Source: Kutzneria kofuensis
GTDB taxonomy: Bacteria; Actinomycetota; Actinomycetes; Mycobacteriales; Pseudonocardiaceae
Length of the DNA: 64,000 nucleotides
Direction of reading: 5' to 3'
Assembly (NCBI RefSeq): GCF_014203355.1
Contig: NZ_JACHIR010000001.1
Span: 3,040,038 to 3,104,037 of the forward strand
This document shows positions 34,649 to 42,980 of the stretch, in pieces. How positions within the stretch are numbered: position 1 is the stretch's first letter; each line of letters begins with the position of its first letter. Position numbers and translations under genes: made by a program. Below the pieces are notes generated by a model. That model was not told the origin of the DNA and did not search any database. It saw only the letters and a program-made list of their open reading frames with translations.

Positions 34649-35764
34649 TCACTGGTTGGACTGGCCGCCCGGCGCGCCCTGCGGGTTCGGCCACGCGTTC
34701 GGCCGGCAGACCTTGCCGTCCTTGGCCACCGCCGTCCTGTTGGACGGGTCGGCCTGGTTGAGCTGCCACACGTAGTCGTCGGACACGCCGAAGGTCTGCT
34801 GCATCATCACCGGCGCCAGCCCGCCCTCGGTGCCGCAGCCCACGTGCGGGTTGCCGAACACGTGGCCGACCTCGTGGTTGATGGCGTACTCGCGGTACAG
34901 CCCGATGTCGCCGTTGAACGCCATCGCACCCCGGATCCAGCGGGCCAGGTTGATCACCACACGCTTGTAGTTCGGGTTCCAGCAGGACGCCTCGAACTGG
35001 ATCTGGTAGCCGCACATGTCCGGCCGGTGGTCGGTGTTCGGCGTGGTCAGGCTGACGATGAAGTCCGGGTTCTTGAACTCCGGCCCGACCCGCTGCAGCG
35101 ACAGCGTGCCGCTGCCGATCCAACTGCGCGGATCGGACAGGATGTTCTCGACCGTCTTGGCGTACGCGTCGTCGCCGCCGTAGGCGGACTGGTCGATGCC
35201 GTCCTCGACGGCGATCGCGTAGTGGTACAGGTGCGGGCCGCTGCCGACCTTCTGCCCGCTGCCCGGCACCAAGTGCCAGGTGCCGCTGCCGGCCTGCGGG
35301 AACGGGTCGCCCTGCGGCAGCACGGCGGTGCCCGTCTTCGGGTCGACCGGCACGGCGGAGTTCTCCGTGGCCACCGGCGGGCCGGTGGTGGTGGAGACGG
35401 GGTTCTGCGCGGCCAGCCCATCCACGCCGCTGGTGTCGGACGACGGCGTGCGGGCGACGTTGAACACCACCAGCGCCGTCACCACGACCAGCACCGGCAG
35501 GGCGTACACCCGCCAGCCGTAGGTCGCGGCGAAGCCCTTCACGCCCTTGCGTGGCTTGCCCGCCTTGTCGCCCTTGTCCTCGCCGGACCGCTCCGGACGC
35601 CACGAGGCCGTCAGCGGCTGCGCCGCGGTGCGGCGGCCGCCGGCGCGGTAGCGCTCCTCCGGGGGGCGGCGGGTCACCGCGGGCCGGATCGGCGACACGT
35701 TGCTGGGCGTGGGCTTCGCGGGGCTGTCCTCGCTGCCACGGCCTTCCTGTGTCGTCCGGGTCAC
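34649..35764 (-). CDS. Membrane-anchored DUF3152 metalloprotease-like protein
   Basis: 371 aa from GTG 35764 (ATG 35782 is possible). A basic, Pro-rich cytoplasmic tail of about 85 residues leads to one membrane helix (VYALPVLVVVTALVVFNVA) and an extracellular domain. It contains HEVGHVFGNPHVGC, the HExxHxxGxxH zinc motif of metzincins, and conserved Cys pairs. DUF3152 proteins are widespread in actinobacteria (Rv3207c); proteolysis has not been proved to my knowledge. Backbone gene next to moeZ. Confidence 0.88.
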   Translation of the reverse strand: MTRTTQEGRGSEDSPAKPTPSNVSPIRPAVTRRPPEERYRAGGRRTAAQPLTASWRPERSGEDKGDKAGKPRKGVKGFAATYGWRVYALPVLVVVTALVVFNVARTPSSDTSGVDGLAAQNPVSTTTGPPVATENSAVPVDPKTGTAVLPQGDPFPQAGSGTWHLVPGSGQKVGSGPHLYHYAIAVEDGIDQSAYGGDDAYAKTVENILSDPRSWIGSGTLSLQRVGPEFKNPDFIVSLTTPNTDHRPDMCGYQIQFEASCWNPNYKRVVINLARWIRGAMAFNGDIGLYREYAINHEVGHVFGNPHVGCGTEGGLAPVMMQQTFGVSDDYVWQLNQADPSNRTAVAKDGKVCRPNAWPNPQGAPGGQSNQ

Positions 35765-35810
35765 GGACTCAGAGTGCCACATCCGTGACGGCCCGCCACG
35801 CAGGCGGGGC

Positions 35811-36842
35811 TCACCACTGGTCCCGCTCCAGGGCCTCCCACATGCCCAGCACGGCCCGCGCGACCGTGACCGGGCGTTCGATCTGGGCACAGTGCCCCAC
35901 CCGGGGCAGCACCAGCAGCCGACCGCGTTGCAGCAGCTGAGCGGTCCGTGGCGCCTTGCGCACGCTGACCAGACGGTCCTGTGTGCCCCACACCACCAGG
36001 GAGGGGGCCGTGACCTTCGGCACGACCCGCCACATCGACTTGTGGGCCGGCGCCAACCAAGATCGAATCAACCCGATCGTGGTGGCCGCCAGCGCCGCCC
36101 GGTAGTACGGCAGGCCGTTGCGCTCGATCGTCTCGCGGACGCCCTCGTCGACACGGTGATCCGGGACCACCGACGGCCGGGCGAAGCACAGGCGCAGGAT
36201 CTGCAGCGACTGCTCACGCGGTGTCATCGAGGCCAGCCGGCGGCGCACCCCGTTGCCGATCAGCGGCACGAAGGCCAGCGGCATCATCGGGTTGGCGCAG
36301 CGCCGCGGGTCCGGGCGCAGGTCAGGGACCGCGGGCGAGACCAGCGTCAGGGAGCGCACCAGGTCCGGCCGCTGGGCCGCGACCGCCAGCGCGATCGCGC
36401 CGCCCATCGAGTTGCCGAACAGGTGCACCGGGCCGTCGAGGCCGGCCAGGAAGCGGACCACCGTGTCGGTGTGCGTGGCCATGCTGAAGTCGTAGCCGTC
36501 CGGGGGTGGCGTGCGGCCGAATCCGGGCAGGTCGACGGCGATGCCGTTGACCCGGCCGGCCAGCTGGCCCATCAGGTCCGTCCAGTTCGTGGACGAGCCG
36601 CCGAGGCCGTGTACGAAGACCGCGGTCGGGGCCGTCGGGCTCGGGCCGGGGGTGCGGCGGACGTGCAGCGTGACGTCGCCGGAGGTCATCATCTCGCCCG
36701 GCCAGGGCGGGATCGTCAGGTCGAGCGGGGGCAGCGCCGCGGTGGACAGCGGCACGCTGGTCAGGGCGTGTGTCCGGGGGCGCGTGGGCAGGGTCAGCGG
36801 GATGCCGGCTCCGAGTGGCGCGGCCGAGGACACGGTCGTCAT
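35811..36842 (-). CDS. Alpha/beta hydrolase
   Basis: 343 aa, ATG 36842. Oxyanion FVHGLGGSSTNW, nucleophile GNSMGG, acid in WGTQDRLVS, His in GHCAQIERP: a full catalytic set of the epoxide-hydrolase/esterase type. About 55 residues precede the core (MMTSGDVTLHV could be a second start). No signal peptide. Divergent from the TetR gene at 37008; might be its target, but this is inference. Confidence 0.83.
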   Translation of the reverse strand: MTTVSSAAPLGAGIPLTLPTRPRTHALTSVPLSTAALPPLDLTIPPWPGEMMTSGDVTLHVRRTPGPSPTAPTAVFVHGLGGSSTNWTDLMGQLAGRVNGIAVDLPGFGRTPPPDGYDFSMATHTDTVVRFLAGLDGPVHLFGNSMGGAIALAVAAQRPDLVRSLTLVSPAVPDLRPDPRRCANPMMPLAFVPLIGNGVRRRLASMTPREQSLQILRLCFARPSVVPDHRVDEGVRETIERNGLPYYRAALAATTIGLIRSWLAPAHKSMWRVVPKVTAPSLVVWGTQDRLVSVRKAPRTAQLLQRGRLLVLPRVGHCAQIERPVTVARAVLGMWEALERDQW

Positions 36843-37007
36843 GTCGTCAAGGATGCCTCTTGTTCACCTGGATAGCGAAGTCCCGACACCTTCCGTACAC
36901 GTCAGGGCGTAGGAGGCTCACCACAGGCCGCTACCGGCGAGTAAGGTTTGTTGACCCGCCCGTCTGACTCGATCAGGACGGGCCGGGCGACGCTGGCGGG
37001 AGGCGAG

Positions 37008-37634
37008 ATGACGGAGACGGCACAACAGGGCATCGGGCGAGGCGTGCGGCTGCCCAGGTCGGCACGACGCGCCCAGCTGCTGGCCGCCGCGCAGGACGTG
37101 TTCGTGGCGAACGGCTACCACGCCGCCGCCATGGACGAGATCGCCGAACGGGCGGGCGTCAGCAAGCCCGTGCTGTACCAGCACTTCCCCGGCAAGCTCG
37201 AGCTCTACCTCGCGCTGCTGGAGAGCCATGTCGACGCCCTGGTCGCCGCCGTGCGCGGGGCCATGGAGTCCACCACCGACAACAAGCAGCGCGTGGTCGC
37301 CGCCGTCAGCGCCTTCTACGACTTCGTCGACAACGAGGGCCAGGCCTACCGGATGGTCTTCGAGTCCGACCTGCGCGGCGAGCCCGCCGTGCAGCAGGCC
37401 ATCGAGCGGGCCACCTCCGCCAGCGTCGACGCCATCACCGAGACCATCATGGCCGACGCCGCCCTCGACCGGGACCGCGCTCGGCTGCTGGCCGTCGGCC
37501 TCACCGGCCTCAGCCAGGTCACCGCCCGCTTCTGGCTCGACACCGAGCGGCGGGTGTCCAAAGAGGAAGCCGTCGCGCTGATCTCCACCCTGGCATGGCG
37601 CGGCATCGGCGGCGGCTTCCCACTCCAGCACTGA
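37008..37634 (+). CDS. TetR family regulator
   Basis: 208 aa from ATG 37008 with GGGAGG 6 bases upstream. HTH: AAAMDEIAERAGVSKPVLYQHFPGK-like (helix-turn-helix at about 38-60). The ligand domain is ordinary (SAFYDFVDNEGQAYRMVFES). Same position as Rv3208. The gap to the divergent hydrolase carries the inverted repeat GCCCGTC / GACGGGC near 36958-36984, a possible operator. Its stop is followed directly by repeat copy B. Confidence 0.88.
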   Translation: MTETAQQGIGRGVRLPRSARRAQLLAAAQDVFVANGYHAAAMDEIAERAGVSKPVLYQHFPGKLELYLALLESHVDALVAAVRGAMESTTDNKQRVVAAVSAFYDFVDNEGQAYRMVFESDLRGEPAVQQAIERATSASVDAITETIMADAALDRDRARLLAVGLTGLSQVTARFWLDTERRVSKEEAVALISTLAWRGIGGGFPLQH

Positions 37635-37635
37635 A

Positions 37636-37690
37636 TCTCTGCCGCGCGTTCCGCGCGGGGCTCGGCCCCTTTGGGGCCTCGCGCATGCCC
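37636..37690 (+). repeat. Structured intergenic repeat, copy B (two hairpins)
   Basis: Starts right after the TetR stop. Hairpin CCGCGCG-TTC-CGCGCGG (37642-37658), then GGCCCC-TTT-GGGGCC (37664-37678) and CTCGCGCATGCC. Same order as copy D but without the long hairpin. May act as the bidirectional terminator between the TetR and AurF genes. Confidence 0.75.
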
Positions 37691-37714
37691 CCCTAGTCCG
37701 GCGATCGCGGCAGG

Positions 37715-38596
37715 TCAGACCAGGTGCACGGCCTGCCACACCCGTTTGCTGGGGCCGCCGATGAGGTCGTTCTCGGTGAGGAACGTGGTCAGCTTGGAGC
37801 CGGCCCAGCGGAGGGTCTCCCGGTAGTGCGGGTTGGCCCACGCCACCCGGCGAGCCTCATACGGATCGAGGCCGACGGAGCGGTAGACGCGCGGGTGCAC
37901 GAGGGACCGCGTGACGACGAAGGCGGTCCGGGCGAGCATGGCGCGGTGGTACGCGAGGCCGGCGCGGGAGAGGCGAGGAGTGTCGCGAAGGACCTCCTCC
38001 CGGGCGTAGCGGACGTGCCGGGCCTCCTCGATGACGTGGATGCGGTTGACCATCCGCACCAGGGGCTGGACCGAGGAGTCGGCCATGGACTCGCGCTGGA
38101 GGGCGTCGGTGATCTCCTCGGCGACGAGGATGCCGGCGAACATGGAGGGCCCGAAGGCGATGGTCTTGAAGATCCGGCCCAGGCGCATGGCAGTCTGCCC
38201 GGGGCCGTACGCGGGGCAGCCGACCTTCTCGATGAGACGGGCGAACATCACCGAGTGCCGGCACTCGTCGGCGACCTCGGTGAGGGCGTACTGGGTGTGC
38301 CGGGTCAGCGGATCGGCGTCGTAGGAGTGCCGGACGAGCAACTCCATGAGGATGACCTCGAACCAGATGCCGACGCTGGCGATGCTGGCGAGTTCGTGCC
38401 GGGTGAGCTCGATCCGCTGCTCGACGGTGAGTCGCTCCCACAGCGCGGTGCCGTAGAGACTGCACCGGTGCGCGGGCAGGAAGTACTTGTCCGGCAACAG
38501 ATCGGCGTCCCAGTCGATGTCGACGTGGGGATCGTAGGACCGGTCGGCGGACGAGTTGAGCAAGCGCTCGGCGGTCTTCTCCCGGTCGGCGATCAT
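37715..38596 (-). CDS. AurF-type diiron N-oxygenase, paralog 1
   Basis: 293 aa, ATG 38596. Diiron ligands of the AurF family can be read: Glu68 (TRHELAS), Glu111 and His114 (DECRHSVMF), Glu160/161 (VAEEI), His187, Glu191 and His194 (RIHVIEEARHVRY). AurF itself oxidises p-aminobenzoate to p-nitrobenzoate; the substrate here is unknown. Closely similar to the protein at 39471. Its ATG overlaps the hydrolase stop by 4 bases, so the three genes form one operon. Confidence 0.85.
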   Translation of the reverse strand: MIADREKTAERLLNSSADRSYDPHVDIDWDADLLPDKYFLPAHRCSLYGTALWERLTVEQRIELTRHELASIASVGIWFEVILMELLVRHSYDADPLTRHTQYALTEVADECRHSVMFARLIEKVGCPAYGPGQTAMRLGRIFKTIAFGPSMFAGILVAEEITDALQRESMADSSVQPLVRMVNRIHVIEEARHVRYAREEVLRDTPRLSRAGLAYHRAMLARTAFVVTRSLVHPRVYRSVGLDPYEARRVAWANPHYRETLRWAGSKLTTFLTENDLIGGPSKRVWQAVHLV

Positions 38597-39474
38597 GCGA
38601 GTCCTCCGATCCTGGCGGTCACTTCCAGCCCCCGTTCGAACGGCAGCATGTGCCCGGCGCCGGGATAGATCACGAGCTCCGACGACGGCAGTTCGGCGGC
38701 GATGACGCGGGAATGCCGCAACGGGGTGAGGCGGTCGGCGCCGCCGGCGAGCACAACGGTTGGGATGTCACGGAAAACGGCCAGCGCGGCGCGACGGTCG
38801 TGATCACTCAGCGACGCCCGGAAGCCGACCATGGACGCGGGATGCACGCGGGCGACCTGCTCGGCCGCGGCGGCGACGTCCTCCCTGCGCGGCCGAGGAC
38901 CGAACAGCAGCCAGCGCAGGCCGGGCTCGGCCAGCCGGGGCTTGGCCAGCAGCGCCCGGTGCTCCATCTTGGTCAGTCGGGAGTTCACGACGCGTTCGCC
39001 GCGCATGACGATCCGCGCGACTGGAGCCGGCAAGCCGAGTGTCAGCGCGTCCAGGCCGCCAGACGACGTCGCCACGAAGGCGGCCCCGGTCACCCGAGAC
39101 GCAACCAGGGCGGGGTTTCGCTCCGCCAACGCCATCATCGTCATGCCGCCGATGGAGTGCCCGGCCAGCACGATCGGACCGGTCGGCACGCGGTCCGCGA
39201 TCAACTCCGCCAGATCGTCGGCCAGCTGGCCGATCGTGGCCGTGCCGAACGGCGCCGGCGACGAACCGCCGTGCCCACGGTGGTCGAACCGCAGCACACG
39301 GACGGTTCGCGACAGCGTCGAGGCGACGCGGTCCCACGACGTGTGGTCCAGGGTCCACGCGTGCACGAGGACAACGGTTGTCGGCGCATCCACGGGACCT
39401 TCGTCGACCACGTGCAGCGCGGTGCCGTCGGAGGTGACGAACCGGCCGCGCGCGGCCGTGTCCCACGGCGTCAC
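38593..39474 (-). CDS. Alpha/beta hydrolase between two AurF genes
   Basis: 293 aa from GTG 39474 (GTGA overlap with the preceding AurF stop; frame open to 39498). Catalytic set: VLVHAWTLDHTSW, GHSIGG nucleophile, ADRLTP acid, GAGHMLPFERG His. No signal peptide. Overlaps at both ends make co-translation with the AurF paralogs near certain, so it likely processes the same substrate or product. Confidence 0.85.
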   Translation of the reverse strand: MTPWDTAARGRFVTSDGTALHVVDEGPVDAPTTVVLVHAWTLDHTSWDRVASTLSRTVRVLRFDHRGHGGSSPAPFGTATIGQLADDLAELIADRVPTGPIVLAGHSIGGMTMMALAERNPALVASRVTGAAFVATSSGGLDALTLGLPAPVARIVMRGERVVNSRLTKMEHRALLAKPRLAEPGLRWLLFGPRPRREDVAAAAEQVARVHPASMVGFRASLSDHDRRAALAVFRDIPTVVLAGGADRLTPLRHSRVIAAELPSSELVIYPGAGHMLPFERGLEVTARIGGLA

Positions 39475-40370
39475 CGGACGAGGAACGACTTGCGCCACAA
39501 CGACATCCCCGGATTGCCGACGAGACCCATCTCGCCGAGGAAGCTCATGATCCGCTCGCCCGCCCAGTGAATGGTGTCCCGGTAGTGCGGGTTGTTCAGC
39601 GCCGCCTGCTCGCCGACCTTCGGGTCGATGCCGACCGCGGCGTACACGCGCGGGTTGATGATGCTGCGGCAGATGAAAAAGCCGACCAGCGCGATCAGCT
39701 CCCGCTGGTACGCCAGTTCGGTGCGACCCACACGCTCCATGCCCCGCACGACTTCCTCACGGGCGAACCGCACATGCCGCGCCTCCTCCAGCACGTGGAT
39801 GCGGTTGACCATGCGGACCAGCGGCTGCACCGACTCGTCCTGCATGGCCTCGCGCTGCATCCGGTCCAGCACCTCCTCGGCGATGAGGATGGAGCCGTAC
39901 ATGGCCGGTCCGTAGCCGATGGTCGGCAGCAGCTTGGCCAGCTGGTGCACGTAGCGCTTGGGCCCGTAGGCCGGGCAGCCGATGCGCTCCACCATGCGCG
40001 CGAACATCGTCGAGTGCCGGCACTCGTCGGCGACCTCGGTGAGGGCGTACTGTGCGTGCCTCGTGGTGGGATCCGCGTTGTAGACGGCCTTGACCAGCAT
40101 CTGCATCAGGATGACCTCGAACCACAGGCCGACGCTGGCCACGCTGGCGACCTCGTGCCTGGTCAGCTCGATGCGCTGGGGTTCGGTCAGGCCGTCCCAC
40201 AGCGCGGTGCCGTAGAGCGAACTGCGGTGCTGCGGGATGAAGTACTTGTCCTCGGCCAGCGGCGCCGCCCAGTCGATGTCCACCTCGGGGTCGTAGAACC
40301 GGTCGGCCGAGGAGTTGAGCAGCCGTTCGGCGGTCTTCTCCCGGTCGGCGACCTTCAACGATCGAGCCAT
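39471..40370 (-). CDS. AurF-type diiron N-oxygenase, paralog 2
   Basis: 299 aa, ATG 40370. The whole diiron ligand set is kept (TRHEVAS, DECRHSTMF, AEEVLDR, RIHVLEEARHVRF). N-terminal ADREKTAERLLNSSADR is shared with paralog 1 and the pair are similar along their full length. First gene of the operon; a palindromic TetR-type operator lies 32 bases upstream, shared with the divergent TetR gene. Confidence 0.85.
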   Translation of the reverse strand: MARSLKVADREKTAERLLNSSADRFYDPEVDIDWAAPLAEDKYFIPQHRSSLYGTALWDGLTEPQRIELTRHEVASVASVGLWFEVILMQMLVKAVYNADPTTRHAQYALTEVADECRHSTMFARMVERIGCPAYGPKRYVHQLAKLLPTIGYGPAMYGSILIAEEVLDRMQREAMQDESVQPLVRMVNRIHVLEEARHVRFAREEVVRGMERVGRTELAYQRELIALVGFFICRSIINPRVYAAVGIDPKVGEQAALNNPHYRDTIHWAGERIMSFLGEMGLVGNPGMSLWRKSFLVR

Positions 40371-40401
40371 CGCTCCTCCGCTCGGTCCAGCCGGATTTAG
40401 T

Positions 40402-40422
40402 GTTACCGGAAGTAACGGTAAC
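40402..40422. promoter_or_regulatory. Palindromic operator between AurF operon and TetR gene
   Basis: 21-bp site with outer arms GTTACCG / CGGTAAC and an inner GTTAC / GTAAC overlap, 19 bases before the TetR ATG and 32 before the AurF ATG. Typical size and place for a TetR self-operator controlling both directions. Confidence 0.7.
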
Positions 40423-40440
40423 TCTGGTAGCGTGGGTCAC

Positions 40441-41196
40441 ATGGGTCGAGCTGTCAAGAGGTCGCCGGACGGTGGGGACGCACGCCGCGAGCGGTGGCGG
40501 GCGCACCGCGAGGCCCGGCGCGAGGAGTTCGTGGACGCCACCATCCGGGCGCTGACCAAGCACGGCCCCGAGGTCGGCATGGACGAGATCGCGGCCGAGG
40601 CCGGCGTGACCAAGCCGGTGCTCTACCGGCACTTCGCCGACAAGTCCGACCTGTACCTGGCCGTCGGGCAGCGGGGCACCGACCTGCTGATGAACCGGCT
40701 CAAACCGGCGCTGGTCGACGAGGGCACGCCGTACGAGCGGATCTACCGCGCGGTGGACTCCTACCTGGCCACCATCGAGGAGTTCCCCGAGCTGTACCAC
40801 TTCGTGGTGCGGCGGTCGTTCACCGACAAGCCGGTCGAGACCGACATCGCCACCGAGGACAAGCGGATCATCGCCAACACGCTGGCCCGGCTGCTCGGCG
40901 ACTACCTGCGGGCGTTCGACATGGACTCCGGCGGCGCCGAGCCGTGGGCGCACGCGGCCGTCGGCATGGTGCAGAGCGCGGGCGACTGGTGGCTGGAGCG
41001 GCAGTCGATGACCAGGCAGAGCCTGAGCGACTACCTCACCAAGATCATCTGGTTCGCGGTGGACGGCCTGCTCCGCTCCGGCGGCATCACCATCGACCCG
41101 CAGGTGCCGCTGAGCCTGCAACCGAACCCGCCGCTGCGCCTCGTGCAGCCCAAGACGCCGGAGGAGACCGGGGATGACCGACGAGCACGCGGATGA
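40441..41196 (+). CDS. TetR family regulator, divergent from AurF operon
   Basis: 251 aa, ATG 40441. HTH GMDEIAAEAGVTKPVLYRHF (about 47-66). The frame is open upstream to 40315, but that would read through the operator. Long C-terminal tail of 25 residues rich in Pro. Likely represses the AurF operon and itself through 40402-40422 (inference). The 3' end overlaps the DUF4873 gene by 23 bases. Confidence 0.88.
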   Translation: MGRAVKRSPDGGDARRERWRAHREARREEFVDATIRALTKHGPEVGMDEIAAEAGVTKPVLYRHFADKSDLYLAVGQRGTDLLMNRLKPALVDEGTPYERIYRAVDSYLATIEEFPELYHFVVRRSFTDKPVETDIATEDKRIIANTLARLLGDYLRAFDMDSGGAEPWAHAAVGMVQSAGDWWLERQSMTRQSLSDYLTKIIWFAVDGLLRSGGITIDPQVPLSLQPNPPLRLVQPKTPEETGDDRRARG

Positions 41197-41488
41197 GGGC
41201 TACACCGGCGACGCCGTGCTCCTGGACGGCGACCGCGAGGTGAAGGTCCGCGCGGTACTGCGCGGCTACTTCCAGCCCATCGACGGCCGCTACCACTGGT
41301 ACGGCCGCCTCGACGCCGACCAGGCGGTGACCGACCTGGTCGAGGGCGGGCGACGGGAGCTGCTGCTGCGCACGCCCGAGGGCGAGGCGACGGCGACGCT
41401 GTCCGACCCGGACCCGTGGCAGCGTTACCGCGTCACCGGCACGTCCAGGCCGCCGTTCGCGGTGGAGACGGTCCCCGCGGGCGACTGA
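41174..41488 (+). CDS. DUF4873 domain protein
   Basis: 104 aa, ATG 41174 inside the end of the TetR gene. Matches DUF4873: EGYTGDAVLLDGDREVKVRAV, RGYFQPIDGRYHWYGRL, PFAVETVPAG. In other actinobacteria this domain is found beside or fused to flavin monooxygenases. Coupled to the TetR gene; perhaps an accessory to the AurF system. Function unknown. Confidence 0.78.
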   Translation: MTDEHADEGYTGDAVLLDGDREVKVRAVLRGYFQPIDGRYHWYGRLDADQAVTDLVEGGRRELLLRTPEGEATATLSDPDPWQRYRVTGTSRPPFAVETVPAGD

Positions 41489-41493
41489 GACAC

Positions 41494-41542
41494 GACAACG
41501 GCCCGGCCGGCAGTGATGCCGACCGGGCCGTACGCCGTTGTC
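41494..41542. terminator. Bidirectional terminator between DUF4873 and DUF3107 genes
   Basis: Outer arms GACAACGGC (41494-41502) / GCCGTTGTC (41534-41542), inner arms 41501-41511 / 41518-41528 with one mismatch. It lies between two convergent stop codons. Confidence 0.8.
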
Positions 41543-41545
41543 GAC

Positions 41546-41767
41546 CTAGGCGAAGCCGACCTTGCGCGAGTCGGACGCGCCGATCTCGACGTAGGAGATC
41601 CGCGCCGACGGGATGACGAAGCGGCGGCCCTTGTCGTCGGACAGCGTCAGCACCGGCTGCTTGCCGTCCAGCGCGCCGGCGACGAGCGCCTCGACCTCGT
41701 CCGGCGACAGGTCGCTGTTGACGAGGAGCTCCCGGGGGCTCTCGACGACGCCGATCTTGATCTCCAC
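41546..41767 (-). CDS. DUF3107 small protein
   Basis: 73 aa from GTG 41767, with GGAGGTCAGC just upstream deciding the start (the frame is open to 42034 through the repeat). Sequence EIKIGVVESPRELLVNSDLS ... SYVEIGASDSRKVGFA is the DUF3107/TB9.4 family (Rv3208A). ATP- or RNA-related roles are unproved. Conserved backbone gene between TetR and the ferritin-fold gene. Confidence 0.9.
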   Translation of the reverse strand: MEIKIGVVESPRELLVNSDLSPDEVEALVAGALDGKQPVLTLSDDKGRRFVIPSARISYVEIGASDSRKVGFA

Positions 41768-41878
41768 GCTGACCTCCGGATCCGTGCATGCTCTCGTCGA
41801 CCAGGCTAGTAGAGCCGGCGACACCCCCGCCGCACCGACCCATCCGCCCACGGCGAAATGTGGCAGGACCGGCAACCG

Positions 41879-42030
41879 CGCGAGGCCGCGCCGGTGCTTC
41901 GCACGGTTGCTGGATTTCGATCGCCGCCACCCGACGCAACCCACGACCGAGCCGATGCGGCGTTCGAAATCCAGCAAGGGCGAGGCACCGGTCACGAGCG
42001 GCCTCGCCCCGCGCGGAACGCGCGGCAAAG
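41879..42030. repeat. Structured intergenic repeat, copy C (full length)
   Basis: Long hairpin built of three stacked stems: GCGAGGCCGC (41880-41889) / 41998-42007, perfect; CCGGTGCTTCGC (41891-41902) / 41980-41991 with one G-U on the plus strand; and TTGCTGGATTTCG (41907-41919) / CGAAATCCAGCAA (41965-41977), perfect. A terminal hairpin CCGCGCG-GAA-CGCGCGG follows (42009-42025). Lies between the ferritin-fold stop (42038) and the DUF3107 start. Arms differ from copy D but pair equally well. Confidence 0.85.
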
Positions 42031-42037
42031 ACACTGT

Positions 42038-42694
42038 TCAGCCGAGGCCGAGGGCGGACATGCGCTTGGTGTGGGACTGCTGGAGGCGCCGGAACAGGGC
42101 GCCGATGCCGGCCAGGTCGCCGGAGCCGCGGATGATCAGCTCGGCCAGCTCGTCCCGCTCCGCCGCCACGTGCTGGGCCTGGGTGAGGGCCTCGCCCAAC
42201 AGCCGCCGGCCCCACAGGGTGAGCCGGTCGCGCACCTTGCGGTCGTCCTCGCAGGCGGCCTTGACCTCGCGCTCGGCGAACGCGGAGTGCCCGGTGTCGG
42301 CGAGCACCTCCAGCACCAGCTTCTGCGTCGGCTCGTCCAGCCAGCCGGCGACCTCGCGGTAGAAGTCGGCGGCCAGCCCGTCGCCGACGTAGGCCTTGAC
42401 CAGTGATTCGTGCCACGATCGCGGCGCGGTCGACGCGTTGAAGGCGTCGAAGGCGGCCGCGAACGGCGCCATCGCGTCCGCGACGGCCACGCCGTGCTCC
42501 CCCAGGTACCGCTCGAGCAGCTGGTAGTGGCCGATCTCGGCGGCCGCCATGCTCGACAGCGCCGCCCGCCCCGCCAGCGTCGGCGCGCTGCGGGCGTCCT
42601 CGGCGAGCCGGTCGAACGCCGACAGCTCGCCGTATGCCAACACCCCCAACAGATCCGCGACGCCGTCAGCCAGAACCTCGTCCGCCTCGCTCAT
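42038..42694 (-). CDS. Ferritin-fold protein (MiaE-like)
   Basis: 218 aa, ATG 42694. Helical bundle with carboxylate/His motifs [47 protein letters not shown], that is E...ExxH...E...ExxH-type spacing for a diiron site. Actinobacterial members are annotated as ferritin-like fold proteins (Rv3210c) and resemble tRNA hydroxylase MiaE. Activity unknown. Divergent from the helicase gene, with a 286-base gap. Confidence 0.82.
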   Translation of the reverse strand: MSEADEVLADGVADLLGVLAYGELSAFDRLAEDARSAPTLAGRAALSSMAAAEIGHYQLLERYLGEHGVAVADAMAPFAAAFDAFNASTAPRSWHESLVKAYVGDGLAADFYREVAGWLDEPTQKLVLEVLADTGHSAFAEREVKAACEDDRKVRDRLTLWGRRLLGEALTQAQHVAAERDELAELIIRGSGDLAGIGALFRRLQQSHTKRMSALGLG

Positions 42695-42980
42695 GTCCGC
42701 AGAGCGTAGCCGCCGCCGAACGAGCCAAAACCACGTCCGGGCAGGTAGACTCCGGGGCTGACGCCTGGTAATGGCGGCGGCGCGACCTGGGCAGCCCCCA
42801 CGAGTCCCACTGCTGGACCGGGCTGAACGAGCACGGCGGCCGGATGAGCCGCCATGCGGAACAGGGTGCGCGCACGACACCTCGTCGTCGCTCCCGCGGC
42901 CCGCCGGGCGACAGCCGTCCCGGGCGTGGTCGAGCGGCCAAGCCAGGCCGGTGCGCGCTGGTACGAGAGAGGCGATCACT
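42695..42980 (+). promoter_or_regulatory. Promoter and long leader of the DEAD-box helicase gene
   Basis: No gene is seen here. TAGACT at 42746-42751 fits a -10 box, giving a leader of about 225 nt. Within it GGCGGC / GCCGCC (about 42836-42855) forms a hairpin around the first of several in-frame ATG/GTG codons. The leader ends with GAGAGAGG ahead of a CTG. Long structured leaders are common for autoregulated RNA helicases. Confidence 0.45.
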
